Assembly: GCF_023156285.1 (NCBI RefSeq)
Contig: NZ_JAKZAJ010000002.1
Span: 1 to 64,000 of the forward strand
Reading direction: 5' to 3'
Origin: Marinobacter koreensis
GTDB lineage: Bacteria > Pseudomonadota > Gammaproteobacteria > Pseudomonadales > Oleiphilaceae
Length of the DNA stretch: 64,000 nucleotides
Shown here: piece by piece, positions 1-9,867 of the stretch
Layout: each line of letters starts with the position of its first letter
How positions within the stretch are numbered: the first letter of the stretch is position 1
Translations under genes and position numbers: made by a program
The notes under the pieces: generated by a model
Told to the model about the DNA's origin: nothing
What the model saw: the letters and a program-made list of their open reading frames with translations, nothing else
Databases searched by the model: none

Positions 1-122
1 CCCTCTTCCCTCAGCGCCTTGCAGGCCTGGGCCCCGGAGTAATCAAACTCGCACGCCTGTCCGATCACGATGGGGCCCGCGCCCAGGATCAGGATGCTCT
101 TGATGTCGGTACGTTTTGGCAT
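1..122 (-). CDS. carB: Carbamoyl-phosphate synthase large subunit (5' end only)
   Basis: This is the N-terminal 40 codons of CarB; the rest lies beyond the window edge. The reading frame starts at an ATG at 120-122 ([20 protein letters not shown]...), the well-known amino end with the first ATP-grasp pre-domain glycine motif GAGPIVIGQ. CarB uses ammonia delivered by CarA, bicarbonate and 2 ATP to make carbamoyl phosphate for arginine and pyrimidine synthesis. It lies 80 bp downstream of carA on the same strand, so the pair is probably one operon. Identification is secure despite truncation. Confidence 0.95.
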
Positions 123-202
123 GTCTTGGTAAACCTGTCAGCAACTTTTGAATTCTGGCAGCGCAACACGCGGCGCCCGTGAGTTTTCCGTGGCGATCGG
201 TC

Positions 203-1333
203 TCAGGCCGATCGCTCCCCCATCAGGCGGATAAACTCGTCAAACAGCGGGGCCACGTCGTGGGGACCGGGGCTAGCTTCCGGGTGGCCCTGGAAGCTGT
301 AGGCCGGCTTGTCAGTCCGGCGGATGCCCTGCAAGGTGCCATCAAACAGGGACTTGTGAGTCGCCTCGACATTGGCCGGCAGTGTTGCCTCGTCCACGGC
401 AAATCCGTGGTTCTGGCTGGTGATCATCACCGTGCCCCTGGCGATATCCTGCACCGGATGGTTGGCACCGTGATGGCCGTGCCCCATCTTCATGGTCTTC
501 GCACCGCTGGCCAGGGCCAGAAGCTGGTGACCCAGGCAGATACCGAAGACCGGAATGTCGGTTTCGAGCACTTCCTTGATGGCGGTGATGGCGTAATCGC
601 AGGGCTCGGGATCCCCCGGGCCATTGGAGAGGAAAATACCATCGGGATTCATAGCCAGGACTTCGGAAGCCGGCGTCTGGGCGGGCACCACGGTGATATC
701 GCAACCCCGTGAAGCAAGCATCCGAAGGATGTTGTACTTCACCCCGTAATCCCAGGCGACAACCTTGAAGCGCGACTCTGACCGTTCGCCGTAGCCGTTA
801 TCAAGATCCCACTCGGTCTGATTCCACTGCCAGACCTTGTCGCAGGTGACTTCCTTGGCGAGGTCCATGCCCTTGAGACCCGGGAAGGCTTTGGCCAGCT
901 CCAGAGCGCGTTCGGCATTGGCGTTTTCGCCGGCGACAATGGCACCGTTCTGGGACCCTTTATCCCGGAGGATGCGAGTCAGGCGACGGGTGTCGATGTC
1001 AGCAATTCCAACAATGTTGTTTTTTCGCAGGTAATCGTCGAGGCGACCCTGGCTGCGCCAGTTGCTGGCCACCAGAGGCAGATCCCGGATGATCAGGCCG
1101 GCGGCCTGGATGCGGTCGGATTCGATATCCTCTTCGTTCACACCGGTGTTACCAATGTGCGGATACGTCAGGGTGACGAGCTGACGGGAATAGGACGGGT
1201 CGGTCAGGATTTCCTGGTAGCCGGTCATGGCGGTATTGAACACCACTTCACCGCTGGTTTCTCCGTCAGCGCCAATGGCGGTGCCGTAGAAGAGGCTTCC
1301 GTCTGCGAGTGCAAGGATTGCTGGTGTGCTCAA
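203..1333 (-). CDS. carA: Carbamoyl-phosphate synthase small subunit (glutamine amidotransferase)
   Basis: CarA hydrolyses glutamine and channels ammonia to CarB. The sequence has the N-terminal CPSase small-chain domain ([26 protein letters not shown]) and a C-terminal class I amidotransferase domain with the nucleophile Cys in FGICLGHQ and the His/Glu pair in the GHPEASPGP segment. About 376 residues, normal for the family. An in-frame ATG lies five codons upstream (1346-1348) but has no ribosome site; a TTG at 1331-1333 is preceded by GAGGA at 8 bp and matches the usual family start just before [10 protein letters not shown], so I prefer TTG. The gene lies downstream of dapB but a terminator-like hairpin separates them. 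Confidence 0.95.
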   Translation of the reverse strand: MSTPAILALADGSLFYGTAIGADGETSGEVVFNTAMTGYQEILTDPSYSRQLVTLTYPHIGNTGVNEEDIESDRIQAAGLIIRDLPLVASNWRSQGRLDDYLRKNNIVGIADIDTRRLTRILRDKGSQNGAIVAGENANAERALELAKAFPGLKGMDLAKEVTCDKVWQWNQTEWDLDNGYGERSESRFKVVAWDYGVKYNILRMLASRGCDITVVPAQTPASEVLAMNPDGIFLSNGPGDPEPCDYAITAIKEVLETDIPVFGICLGHQLLALASGAKTMKMGHGHHGANHPVQDIARGTVMITSQNHGFAVDEATLPANVEATHKSLFDGTLQGIRRTDKPAYSFQGHPEASPGPHDVAPLFDEFIRLMGERSA

Positions 1334-1402
1334 GGCTTGTATCCTCATCGAGTGGCGGATAAGTTCGTCACGAACAGGAACGCAAGCGCAAATTCAGGTC
1401 GC

Positions 1403-1436
1403 AAAAAAGCGAGAGGGAGTAGAGACTCCGTCCCGC
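1403..1436 (-). terminator. Rho-independent terminator after dapB
   Basis: On the minus strand a 12-bp stem with one mismatch (arms 1425-1436 and 1409-1420) is followed by six T (1403-1408). It lies between dapB and carA and would end the grpE-dnaK-dnaJ-dapB transcript, implying that carA has its own promoter in the remaining 70 bp. Confidence 0.65.
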
Positions 1437-1530
1437 TTTTCATAAAACTCTTAAAAGCTTCTCAAAGCTACGCTTGGTGCAAATAAATCGCCTTATTGTA
1501 AGAAATACGGCGCTTTCTGTCCACGGATAA

Positions 1531-2346
<816 letters not shown>

Positions 2347-2361
2347 TTACTTGGCTGAGGC

Positions 2362-3486
2362 TCAGAATTTCATTTCGTCAAAGAAACTTTTCACACCTTC
2401 AAACCAGGAGGTTTTCTTCGGCGCATGATGGGTACCGTTGTTGCCATCCAGTGTCTGCTGGAACTCTTCAAGCAGCTCTTTCTGGCGTTTCGTGAGGTTC
2501 ACCGGTGTTTCGACAATGACGCGGCACAGCAAGTCGCCTGCCGGACCACCGCGAACCGGGCTGACACCCTTGTTGCGCAGGCGGAACAGTCGGCCGGTCT
2601 GGGTTTCGGGCGGAATCTTGAGCTTCACCCGACCATCCAGGGTGGGCACTTCCAGTTCGCCGCCCAGGGTGGCATCCACGATACTGATCGGCACCTCGCA
2701 ATAGAGATTGCGACCGTCACGGGTGAAAATCGAGTGTTCACGCACCGCGATCTGGACATACAGGTCGCCAGGCGGACCACCGTCCACACCCATCTCGCCC
2801 TCGCCGGACAACCGGATGCGATCGCCGGTATCCACGCCGGGCGGAACCTTGACCGAAAGTGTTTTCTCTTCCCGCACACGACCCTGGCCGTGACAGACCT
2901 TGCACGGATCCTTGATGATCTGACCAGCCCCACGACAGGTCGGACAGGTCTGCTGAACGGCGAAGAAGCCCTGCTGCATGCGAACCTGACCCATACCCTT
3001 ACAGGTACCACAGGTTTCAACACCCGAGCCCTTGGTCGCGCCGCTGCCATCGCAGGCCTCACATTCACGGTGCCCGGGAATGGTGATCTGGACGGTTTTG
3101 CCTTTGACCGCCTCCTCCAGATCCAGCTCAAGGGTGTATCTCAGATCCGCGCCACGGGTGTTTCGGCCACGACCACCGCCACCAAAGATATCCCCGAACA
3201 CATCACCAAAGATGTCGGAGAAGCTGGCGCCACCGCCACCGAAGCCGCCCCCGGCCTGACCATCAACGCCGGCATGGCCGAACTGGTCATAGGCAGCCCG
3301 CTTGTTGGCGTCCGCCAGTACTTCGTAGGCTTCGCTGGCCTCTTTGAATTTATTCTCGGCATCGGTGTCGTCCGGGTTACGGTCCGGATGGTACTTCATG
3401 GCGAGCTTTCGGTAGGCTCGCTTGATTTCCTTCTCGTCCGCATCCCGGGAAATTCCGAGAATTTCGTAATAATCGCGCTTGGCCAT
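2362..3486 (-). CDS. dnaJ: Chaperone DnaJ (Hsp40)
   Basis: Co-chaperone that stimulates DnaK ATPase and delivers unfolded clients. Order: N-terminal J domain ([19 protein letters not shown] in YHPDRNP), Gly/Phe-rich linker (residues about 75-115), four CxxCxGxG zinc repeats ([32 protein letters not shown]), then the C-terminal substrate-binding domains. At 374 residues it is a full-length type I DnaJ. It follows dnaK by 78 bp containing a strong hairpin. Confidence 0.98.
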   Translation of the reverse strand: MAKRDYYEILGISRDADEKEIKRAYRKLAMKYHPDRNPDDTDAENKFKEASEAYEVLADANKRAAYDQFGHAGVDGQAGGGFGGGGASFSDIFGDVFGDIFGGGGRGRNTRGADLRYTLELDLEEAVKGKTVQITIPGHRECEACDGSGATKGSGVETCGTCKGMGQVRMQQGFFAVQQTCPTCRGAGQIIKDPCKVCHGQGRVREEKTLSVKVPPGVDTGDRIRLSGEGEMGVDGGPPGDLYVQIAVREHSIFTRDGRNLYCEVPISIVDATLGGELEVPTLDGRVKLKIPPETQTGRLFRLRNKGVSPVRGGPAGDLLCRVIVETPVNLTKRQKELLEEFQQTLDGNNGTHHAPKKTSWFEGVKSFFDEMKF

Positions 3487-3512
3487 GCTTCAAAACCCTG
3501 TTTTTATAACGC

Positions 3513-3542
3513 GGAAAACGCGGGGAGTTCCCCGCGTTTTCC
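3513..3542 (-). terminator. Perfect 14-bp hairpin between dnaK and dnaJ
   Basis: Arms 3513-3526 and 3529-3542 are perfectly complementary with a 2-nt centre; on the minus strand the second arm ends in GCGTTTTCC, giving only four T inside the stem. It could act as a partial terminator or an mRNA-stabilising structure that sets DnaK above DnaJ level. The structure is seen directly; its role is inferred. Confidence 0.6.
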
Positions 3543-3564
3543 AACTACCTGATGTACTTCGGAT

Positions 3565-5490
3565 TTACTTCTTGTCGTCGTCTTTGACTTCTTCAAACTC
3601 GGCGTCGACAGCGTCATCCGCAGACTGGGACTGGGCGCCTTCCTGGCCGCCGGCCTGCTGCGCCTGCTCGCCCTGCTCCGCGTACATCTTCTGAGCCAGC
3701 TCCGAGGACACCTCGGTCAGCTTCTGGGTCTTGGTCTCGATGGCTTCCTTGTCGGAACCCTCCAGAGCTTCTTCCAGGTCCTTGATGGCCGCCTCGATGG
3801 ACTCTTTCTCGCTGTCGCTGACCTTGTCACCAGCCTCGCTCAGAGTCTTGCGAACGGCGTGGACCATGGCGTCGCCCTGGTTGCGTGCCTGTACCAGCTC
3901 CTCGAACTTGCGGTCTTCCTCGGCATTCGCCTCGGCATCGCGCACCATCTTCTCGATTTCGTCATCGTTCAGGCCGGAGGAGGCCTTGATCACGATGGAC
4001 TGCTCCTTGCCAGTGGCCTTGTCCTTGGCGGACACGTTGAGAATGCCGTTGGCGTCGATGTCGAAGGTCACTTCGATCTGCGGTACACCGCGCGGTGCCG
4101 GCGGGATGTCCGCCAGGTCAAACCGGCCCAGAGATTTGTTCTGGGTAGCCTGCTTGCGCTCACCCTGTACCACGTGGATGGTTACCGCGGTCTGGTTGTC
4201 TTCCGCTGTGGAGAAGGTCTGCGACTTCTTGGTCGGAATCGTCGTATTCTTCTCGATCAGCGGCGTGGCCACACCACCCATGGTTTCGATACCCAGGGTC
4301 AGCGGCGTCACATCCAGCAGCAGGACGTCTTTCACGTGACCGGAGAGGACAGCCGCCTGGATGGCAGCACCCATGGCAACAGCTTCGTCCGGGTTCACAT
4401 CCTTGCGCGCTTCTTTGCCAAAGAACTCTTTCACCTTCTCCTGCACCAGCGGCATACGGGTCTGACCACCAACCAGGATAACTTCGTCAATTTCAGACGC
4501 CTTCATGCCCGCATCCTGAAGCGCCACTTTACAGGGCTCAAGGCTGCGCTGTACCAGCTCTTCCACCAGGGATTCGAGCTTGGCACGGGTCAGCTTGACG
4601 TTCATGTGCTTCGGACCGGAGGCATCTGCAGTGATGTACGGCAGGTTCACGTCGGTCTGCTGGCTGCTGGACAGCTCGATCTTGGCCTTCTCGCCAGCTT
4701 CTTTCAGACGCTGCATGGCCAGGGAATCACCGCGAAGGTCGATACCACTGTCCTTCTTGAACTGATCTGCGAGGTACTCGATGATCTTCAGATCGAAGTC
4801 TTCACCACCCAGGAAGGTGTCACCGTTGGTGGCCAGCACTTCGAACTGGTGCTCGCCGTCCACGTCCGCGATCTCGATGATGGACAGGTCAAAGGTACCA
4901 CCACCCAGGTCATAGACAGCCACGGTACGGTCACCGCTCTTCTTGTCCAGGCCATAGGCCAGGGCTGCAGCGGTCGGCTCGTTGATAATACGCTTCACTT
5001 CCAGACCGGCGATCTTGCCCGCGTCCTTGGTTGCCTGGCGCTGGCTGTCGTTAAAGTAGGCCGGAACGGTGATAACCGCTTCAGTCACTTTCTCGCCGAG
5101 ATAGTCTTCTGCAGTTTTCTTCATTTTCTTCAGAACTTCTGCAGACACCTGCGGCGGAGCCATCTTCTGGCCTTTCACTTCAACCCAGGCATCACCGTTG
5201 TCCGCCTTGGTGATCTTGTAAGGCACCATCTTGATGTCTTTCTGAACAACGTCGTCCTCAAAACGACGACCGATCAGACGCTTGATCGCGTACAGGGTGT
5301 TGTCCGGGTTGGTCACCGCCTGCCGCTTGGCAGACTGCCCAACCAGGGTCTCGCCATCTTCGGTGTAGGCGATGATGGACGGGGTGGTGCGATCACCCTC
5401 GGCGTTTTCAATAACCTTTACCTTGTCGCCATCCATGATGGCCACGCAGGAGTTTGTCGTTCCCAGGTCGATACCAATAATCTTGCTCAT
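3565..5490 (-). CDS. dnaK: Chaperone DnaK (Hsp70)
   Basis: ATP-dependent cytoplasmic chaperone. Seen: the Hsp70 start [17 protein letters not shown], the phosphate motif [13 protein letters not shown], the third signature [14 protein letters not shown], the linker [16 protein letters not shown], the substrate-binding beta domain, the helical lid and the acidic tail [11 protein letters not shown]. Length 641 residues, normal. A ribosome site (GGAG) precedes the ATG. It lies between grpE and dnaJ on the same strand and is probably co-transcribed from the heat-shock promoter upstream of grpE. Confidence 0.98.
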   Translation of the reverse strand: MSKIIGIDLGTTNSCVAIMDGDKVKVIENAEGDRTTPSIIAYTEDGETLVGQSAKRQAVTNPDNTLYAIKRLIGRRFEDDVVQKDIKMVPYKITKADNGDAWVEVKGQKMAPPQVSAEVLKKMKKTAEDYLGEKVTEAVITVPAYFNDSQRQATKDAGKIAGLEVKRIINEPTAAALAYGLDKKSGDRTVAVYDLGGGTFDLSIIEIADVDGEHQFEVLATNGDTFLGGEDFDLKIIEYLADQFKKDSGIDLRGDSLAMQRLKEAGEKAKIELSSSQQTDVNLPYITADASGPKHMNVKLTRAKLESLVEELVQRSLEPCKVALQDAGMKASEIDEVILVGGQTRMPLVQEKVKEFFGKEARKDVNPDEAVAMGAAIQAAVLSGHVKDVLLLDVTPLTLGIETMGGVATPLIEKNTTIPTKKSQTFSTAEDNQTAVTIHVVQGERKQATQNKSLGRFDLADIPPAPRGVPQIEVTFDIDANGILNVSAKDKATGKEQSIVIKASSGLNDDEIEKMVRDAEANAEEDRKFEELVQARNQGDAMVHAVRKTLSEAGDKVSDSEKESIEAAIKDLEEALEGSDKEAIETKTQKLTEVSSELAQKMYAEQGEQAQQAGGQEGAQSQSADDAVDAEFEEVKDDDKK

Positions 5491-5582
5491 CGAATCACTC
5501 CAAATCTTCTGAATGCTTTTTCCGGAACCGCTGCCCGGCTTTTTCGCTATTTACTCGCTATATTGGCGCTTTATTCGCCTTT

Positions 5583-6188
5583 TCAAGCCTGCTCATCAAC
5601 TTTCGGCGCACCTTCGGCCTTGGCCACCATCACCATGGCGGGCCGAACCACCCGGCCGTTCAGCAGATACCCTTTCTGCACAACGGCGACCACGCTGTTG
5701 GGCTCGGCATCCGGCGCAGGCACCATGGACATGGCCTCATGCTGCTGGGGATCGAACGGCTCGCCAACGGGGTTGAGCTGCTCAACATTGAATTTCTTCA
5801 GGCTGTTCATCAGGAGGTTCAGCGTCATCTCAACGCCTTCGCGGATCGAGGCCACAACGTCGCCGGCGTCCTGGTGCCCTTCGGCACTTTCGACTGCCTT
5901 CTCCAGGCTGTCAGCGACCGGCAGCAACTCCTTGACGAATTTCTCCAGAGCAAACTTGTGGGCCTTTTCCACATCGATCTCCGCACGGCGGCGAACATTC
6001 TGCATTTCCGCCTGGGAGCGCAGCATCTGCTCCTGAAATTCCTGAACCTGGGCTTTCAGCGCCTCTACTTCGGACACCTCGCCTTCGGACGCTTCCGCGT
6101 CTTCCCGGGCCTGCGCCTCCTCAGCGGCAGCCTCGGTTGCTTCCTTCAGTTCGTCTACCTGCTCGTTGCGCTTTTCGTCAGTGCTCAT
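5583..6188 (-). CDS. grpE: Nucleotide exchange factor GrpE
   Basis: GrpE releases ADP from DnaK. The 201-residue protein has an acidic, Ala/Glu-rich N-terminus, a long coiled coil (about residues 45-95) and the C-terminal beta domain ([32 protein letters not shown]). The frame is open further upstream to 6398, but the sigma-32-like promoter at 6282-6309 would lie inside such an extension, and the family begins close to [10 protein letters not shown], so the ATG at 6186-6188 is chosen. First gene of the chaperone operon. Confidence 0.96.
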   Translation of the reverse strand: MSTDEKRNEQVDELKEATEAAAEEAQAREDAEASEGEVSEVEALKAQVQEFQEQMLRSQAEMQNVRRRAEIDVEKAHKFALEKFVKELLPVADSLEKAVESAEGHQDAGDVVASIREGVEMTLNLLMNSLKKFNVEQLNPVGEPFDPQQHEAMSMVPAPDAEPNSVVAVVQKGYLLNGRVVRPAMVMVAKAEGAPKVDEQA

Positions 6189-6281
6189 GACTACTCCTGC
6201 TAGATCTTCAGCGGCCAGTATCGGGGCCGGTTGAAATGAACTTCCGACCGACGCAAGCCGGAAAACTGTGTTTGCGAACCG

Positions 6282-6309
6282 ATATGGGGCCCGCTCGGCA
6301 GGTTTCAAC
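6282..6309 (-). promoter_or_regulatory. Sigma-32 (RpoH)-type heat-shock promoter for grpE
   Basis: On the minus strand GTTGAAA (6303-6309) and CCCCATAT (6282-6289) are separated by 13 bp. This is near the RpoH consensus (CTTGAAA, 13-17 bp, CCCCATnT) and lies about 95 bp before the grpE start. Regulation by RpoH is inferred from this match. Confidence 0.75.
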
Positions 6310-6351
6310 CACCTGATGGATGCAATATTGAAGAATTTGACGCGAGCCAAT

Positions 6352-6380
6352 TTGCAAACCCGAAAAACCCTGTATATATT
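6352..6380 (+). promoter_or_regulatory. Sigma-70 promoter of recN
   Basis: TTGCAA (6352-6357) and TATATT (6375-6380) are spaced by exactly 17 bp. The -10 hexamer lies inside the first LexA box, so bound LexA would block RNA polymerase. Confidence 0.65.
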
Positions 6381-6404
6381 CACAGTCACTGTATGCAATT
6401 ACAG
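6370..6404 (+). promoter_or_regulatory. Tandem LexA (SOS) boxes upstream of recN
   Basis: Two perfect CTGT-N8-ACAG palindromes lie at 6370-6385 and 6389-6404, 19 bp centre to centre. CTGT-N8-ACAG is the gammaproteobacterial LexA consensus, and recN is a classic strongly SOS-controlled gene, often with more than one box. The boxes overlap the recN -10 element and end 45 bp before its ATG. Confidence 0.88.
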
Positions 6405-6448
6405 TGGTTCCAGAAACTGCATTCGAAATCCGCGAGCGGAGGTCAGTC

Positions 6449-8125
6449 ATGCTCACACAGCTAACCGTATCCAACTACGCCATTGCCGAACGCGTAGAAC
6501 TGCAATTCAGCAAAGGCATGACGGCATTGACTGGCGAAACCGGGGCGGGCAAATCCATCGTACTGGACGCGCTGGGGCTTGCCATGGGCGGTCGGGCTGA
6601 CGCCGGCGCCGTCCGTCATGGCGCAAAACGGGCCGACATAACGGCCACGTTCGACGTCGCCACGATTCCCGAAGCCTCGCAATGGCTCGAGCAACACGAG
6701 CTGGACGACGATACCGATTGCATCCTGCGCCGGGTGATCAGCAAGGATGGGCGCTCCAGGGCCTATATCAATGGCCAGCCCTGCCCGCTTGCACACCTGA
6801 AAGAACTTGGCGGCCTGTTGATGGACATCCACAGCCAGCATCAGCACCAGTCCCTGCTCCGGAAAGACACACACCGGAAACTGCTGGACGAGTTCGCCGG
6901 TGTCGAAAACCTCGCCGCCGAGACGCGTGACGCCTGGAAGGCCTGGCAACAGACGCGGCAACGCCTGACCGAGCGTCAGCAGAATGCCGAGGAATCGGAA
7001 GCGAAACTGCAACTGCTGCGTTATCAGGTGGAAGAACTCGATCGCCTGGCCCTTGAAGCCGACGAACAGGCCGAGCTGGAGCAGGAGCAAGCCCAGCTCA
7101 GTCAGGCGGACACCGTTCTGCACAGCAGTCACCAGGCGGCGTTGCTCTGTACCGAGGATGAAACCAGCGCCTCCGATCTGGTCCGGCAGGCCCTGCAGCA
7201 ACTGGAGCAGCTCCCGGTGGATGTCCCGGCCCTGGCCGATACCATCCAGATGTTGAATGACGCCCAGATCCAGATTTCCGAGGCCGGCGACAACCTGCGC
7301 CGGTTCGTCGAGGATTATGAGGCCGACCCGGCTCGCCTGGCCGAAGTCGAGGAACGCCTCAGCGCGATTTACCAGATGGCCCGGAAGCACCGGATCACCC
7401 CGGAGGAGCTTCCAGACCTGCACCAGCGACTGACGGCAGAACTGGCAGAGCTGGACGGTGGCGCCGGCAGCCTGGAGCAACTTGAGGCAGAACTGGACAG
7501 CTTGCGCGCCGATTACGACCAGCTCGCAAACCGGCTCAGCGACGCCCGGCAACAGGCAGCGGTCGAGCTGGACCAACGCATTGCCGAGGAACTGGCCCAA
7601 TTGAGCATGCCGTCGGTTCAGTTTGTCACGCACCTGAGCCGCCACAGCGAAGAGCCTGCCGCCCACGGCATGGAAGACATCGAATTCCTGGTCAGCGCCA
7701 ACCCCGGCCAACCGGCCCGGTCGCTGGCCAAGGTGGCGTCAGGGGGCGAACTGTCTCGCATCAGCCTCGCCATCCAGGTTGTGGTGGCGCAAACCTCCAC
7801 CACGCCCACACTGGTGTTCGACGAAGTAGACGTCGGGATTGGTGGCGGTACCGCCGAAGTGGTGGGGCGACTGCTTCGAACCCTGGGCAACAACGGTCAA
7901 GTGCTTTGCGTCACCCACCTGCCCCAGGTTGCGGCCCAATGCCATCAGCACCTTTTTGTGAGCAAGTTTACCGACAAGGAGGCCACGTTCTCGAAAATTG
8001 AGACGCTGGATGATCAGGGAAGGATTTCAGAAGTCGCCAGAATGCTGGGCGGTGTGGACATGACGGAACAGACCATCGCGCATGCCCGGGAGATGTTTTC
8101 AAAGGGACAGGCCACTCATCACTGA
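6449..8125 (+). CDS. recN: DNA repair protein RecN
   Basis: SMC-like ATPase acting in double-strand-break repair. Seen: N-terminal MLTQLTVSNYAI, Walker A TGETGAGKS at about residues 31-39, Gln-rich segment HSQHQHQSLL, two long coiled-coil arms (about 160-360), the ABC signature LAKVASGGELSR and Walker B TLVFDEVDVGIGGG. Length 558, as expected. An upstream in-frame start at 6404 is rejected because it falls in the second LexA box; the ATG at 6449 has a GGAGG site. Control by LexA is strongly suggested. Confidence 0.97.
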   Translation: MLTQLTVSNYAIAERVELQFSKGMTALTGETGAGKSIVLDALGLAMGGRADAGAVRHGAKRADITATFDVATIPEASQWLEQHELDDDTDCILRRVISKDGRSRAYINGQPCPLAHLKELGGLLMDIHSQHQHQSLLRKDTHRKLLDEFAGVENLAAETRDAWKAWQQTRQRLTERQQNAEESEAKLQLLRYQVEELDRLALEADEQAELEQEQAQLSQADTVLHSSHQAALLCTEDETSASDLVRQALQQLEQLPVDVPALADTIQMLNDAQIQISEAGDNLRRFVEDYEADPARLAEVEERLSAIYQMARKHRITPEELPDLHQRLTAELAELDGGAGSLEQLEAELDSLRADYDQLANRLSDARQQAAVELDQRIAEELAQLSMPSVQFVTHLSRHSEEPAAHGMEDIEFLVSANPGQPARSLAKVASGGELSRISLAIQVVVAQTSTTPTLVFDEVDVGIGGGTAEVVGRLLRTLGNNGQVLCVTHLPQVAAQCHQHLFVSKFTDKEATFSKIETLDDQGRISEVARMLGGVDMTEQTIAHAREMFSKGQATHH

Positions 8126-8178
8126 GCCGGCCACCTGCCAAACAGGTTCCTCTACCCCTCTCGATCCTGAGAGCTGTT

Positions 8179-8208
8179 GGGGCAGACACGTTGTCTGCCC
8201 CTTTTTTT
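8179..8208 (+). terminator. Rho-independent terminator after recN
   Basis: A perfect 10-bp stem GGGGCAGACA/TGTCTGCCCC (8179-8188 and 8192-8201) with a 3-nt loop is followed by seven T. It ends recN and lies before the convergent fur gene. Confidence 0.92.
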
Positions 8209-8227
8209 GGCCGGCTGACCGGCGCCG

Positions 8228-8650
8228 TCAGTCGTTTTCGGTTTGCTTGATGGGCCTGACGTACAGAATCAGACTGTGATCGACGATCTCATATCCGTGT
8301 TCTTCGGCGATCTTTTTCTGGCGCTCTTCGATCATCTCGTCAACGAATTCGATCACTTCCCCGGTCTGGGTACACACCATATGATCGTGATGATCATCAC
8401 CCGCCATCTCGAACACCGCATGCCCGCCTTCGAAGTTATGACGGAGCACCAGGCCAGCCGCTTCGAACTGGGTCAACACCCGGTATACCGTCGCCAGACC
8501 CACGTCATCTCCCTGCTCAAGCAACTTTTTGTAGACGTCCTCGGCACTGAGGTGATGCTCCCGGGAATTCTCAAGGATATTGAAGATCTTGACCCTCGGC
8601 AGGGTAACCTTCAGACCGACTTTTCGTAATTCGGCGTTTTCAGATGACAT
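8228..8650 (-). CDS. fur: Ferric uptake regulator Fur
   Basis: Fe(II)-dependent repressor. The 140-residue protein has an N-terminal winged helix (LKVTLPRVKIFNIL, LATVYRVLTQFEAAGL) and a C-terminal metal-binding dimerisation region with HHDHMVC. As in Pseudomonas Fur, the CxxC zinc pair of Escherichia coli Fur is reduced to a single Cys here (HMVCTQTGEV). Transcribed divergently from bamE, the order usual in Pseudomonas and relatives (fur next to omlA/bamE). Confidence 0.96.
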   Translation of the reverse strand: MSSENAELRKVGLKVTLPRVKIFNILENSREHHLSAEDVYKKLLEQGDDVGLATVYRVLTQFEAAGLVLRHNFEGGHAVFEMAGDDHHDHMVCTQTGEVIEFVDEMIEERQKKIAEEHGYEIVDHSLILYVRPIKQTEND

Positions 8651-8773
8651 GTTACTATTCGCTCTTTGGTGTGCCTAACGGCTTCCGGTATGATGAAGCC
8701 GCCACATTCACGGTGTTACCGTGTCACATCTGCCTCCGGCAGGCGGTTTCAAGATAGAGGATTTCCCACGGCG

Positions 8774-9100
8774 ATGCAAAAGCTCACAGCTCTCATTCTC
8801 ACTCTCTTTATTGCCGGCTGTGCCTTCCCCGGCGTTTACAAAATCAACGTCCAGCAAGGCAACATTGTAACTGACGAAGAGCTGACCTCATTGACCGAAG
8901 GCATGCCTAAAACACAGGTGCGCGCCCTGCTCGGCACCCCCCTGATGCAAAACCCGGTCGATCCTTCGAGGGATTATTATGTTTACACCTTTCAGAAGGC
9001 CGGAGGCGAAATCAAGGAACAGCGCCTGATCGTCTACTACGACAACGACCAGTTTTCGCACTACGAAGCGCAGCTTCTGGACGACACCCCCGCTTACTGA
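8774..9100 (+). CDS. bamE: Outer-membrane assembly lipoprotein BamE (OmlA/SmpA)
   Basis: Component of the BAM complex that inserts beta-barrel proteins. The 108-residue protein has a lipoprotein signal with lipobox IAGC (acylated Cys near residue 16), then the BamE fold with MPKTQVRALLGTPL and the DYYVYTF strand. The frame is open back to 8666 but only the ATG at 8774 gives a proper signal peptide. Divergent from fur. Confidence 0.95.
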   Translation: MQKLTALILTLFIAGCAFPGVYKINVQQGNIVTDEELTSLTEGMPKTQVRALLGTPLMQNPVDPSRDYYVYTFQKAGGEIKEQRLIVYYDNDQFSHYEAQLLDDTPAY

Positions 9101-9106
9101 AGGGGG

Positions 9107-9388
9107 TCAGGCGGTTTTCTTTTTGGCGCGATTCAGTCGCGCCTGTTTGGGATCGATCTTGAGCGGGCGATACAGTTCAACGCGATCCCCTTCCCGCAAC
9201 TCATGCGCCGCCGGGTCCTTGACCACCTTCCCGAAGATACCCATGTCGCTGCTCTCGGGGTCGACCTCCGGAAACAGAGACGTGATGCCAGAGAGCTTCA
9301 CTGCCTCCAGTGCCGTGGTGCCATCGGGAACGTCCAAAGGGACGATTTCCTGTTTATCGGGCCGGGCATAGGCGACTTCGACGTGCAT
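9107..9388 (-). CDS. rnfH: RnfH family Ub-like protein
   Basis: Small beta-grasp protein (UPF0125, 93 residues) with the conserved MHVEVAYARPDKQ start, GIFGKVV and the REGDRVELYRPL motif, then a basic tail. Its function is poorly defined; in some genomes it sits with rnf genes, more often beside ratA as here. Its ATG overlaps the ratA stop by one base (TAATG), showing translational coupling. Confidence 0.92.
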   Translation of the reverse strand: MHVEVAYARPDKQEIVPLDVPDGTTALEAVKLSGITSLFPEVDPESSDMGIFGKVVKDPAAHELREGDRVELYRPLKIDPKQARLNRAKKKTA

Positions 9389-9834
9389 TATGCGTTCTCC
9401 CTCCGGTAAAGCTCATCAGCTCGACGACAGAACGCGTCCACCATGGTATTGGCCGCCTGACTGAACACCGTGCCGAAGGTCATGCGCGACAGTGAGCCGG
9501 AAAATTCGAACTCCAGGCTCAAAATCACCTTGCACGCATTGTCATCCAGGGGTTTGAAATGCCAGCGCCCGCTCAGATTCCGGAAGGGTCCATCGACGAG
9601 GTTCATCTCGATTACCTCCGGCATACGTAGCTGGTTCCGCGTGGTCAAGCGGTGGCGGATCCCCCCTTTGGCAATTTCCAGCGACGCGGTAATGTGCTCG
9701 CCGGTCTCGTCAACGATTTCGGCATCGGCGCACCAGGGCAGAAATTCCGGGTAGCGGGCGATGTCGTTGACCAACTCGAACATGCGCTCGGCCGAGTGCA
9801 TTACAAGGGCGGTTTTATCAATCTGGTGGGCCAT
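9388..9834 (-). CDS. ratA: RatA family START/polyketide-cyclase-like protein
   Basis: START-domain protein of 148 residues with the family pattern SAERMFELVNDIARYPEFLPWC and FEFSGSLSRMTFG. In E. coli RatA is reported to block 70S ribosome formation; related mitochondrial Coq10 proteins bind ubiquinone, so either role is possible. Forms a one-base-overlap pair with rnfH, next to smpB-ssrA as in many gammaproteobacteria. Confidence 0.92.
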   Translation of the reverse strand: MAHQIDKTALVMHSAERMFELVNDIARYPEFLPWCADAEIVDETGEHITASLEIAKGGIRHRLTTRNQLRMPEVIEMNLVDGPFRNLSGRWHFKPLDDNACKVILSLEFEFSGSLSRMTFGTVFSQAANTMVDAFCRRADELYRRENA

Positions 9835-9867
9835 GAGCTCCCGTCGTCCTAATCACATAAGCCTGAA

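Noticed and set aside
3859-6036. 725-codon open frame antisense to dnaK and grpE
   Set aside because: It is a shadow of GC-rich codons in the real genes. Long antisense frames opposite Hsp70 genes are a known artefact; no ribosome site or family match.
6189-6398. N-terminal extension of GrpE to 6398
   Set aside because: It would run through the RpoH-type promoter; family alignment starts at 6188.
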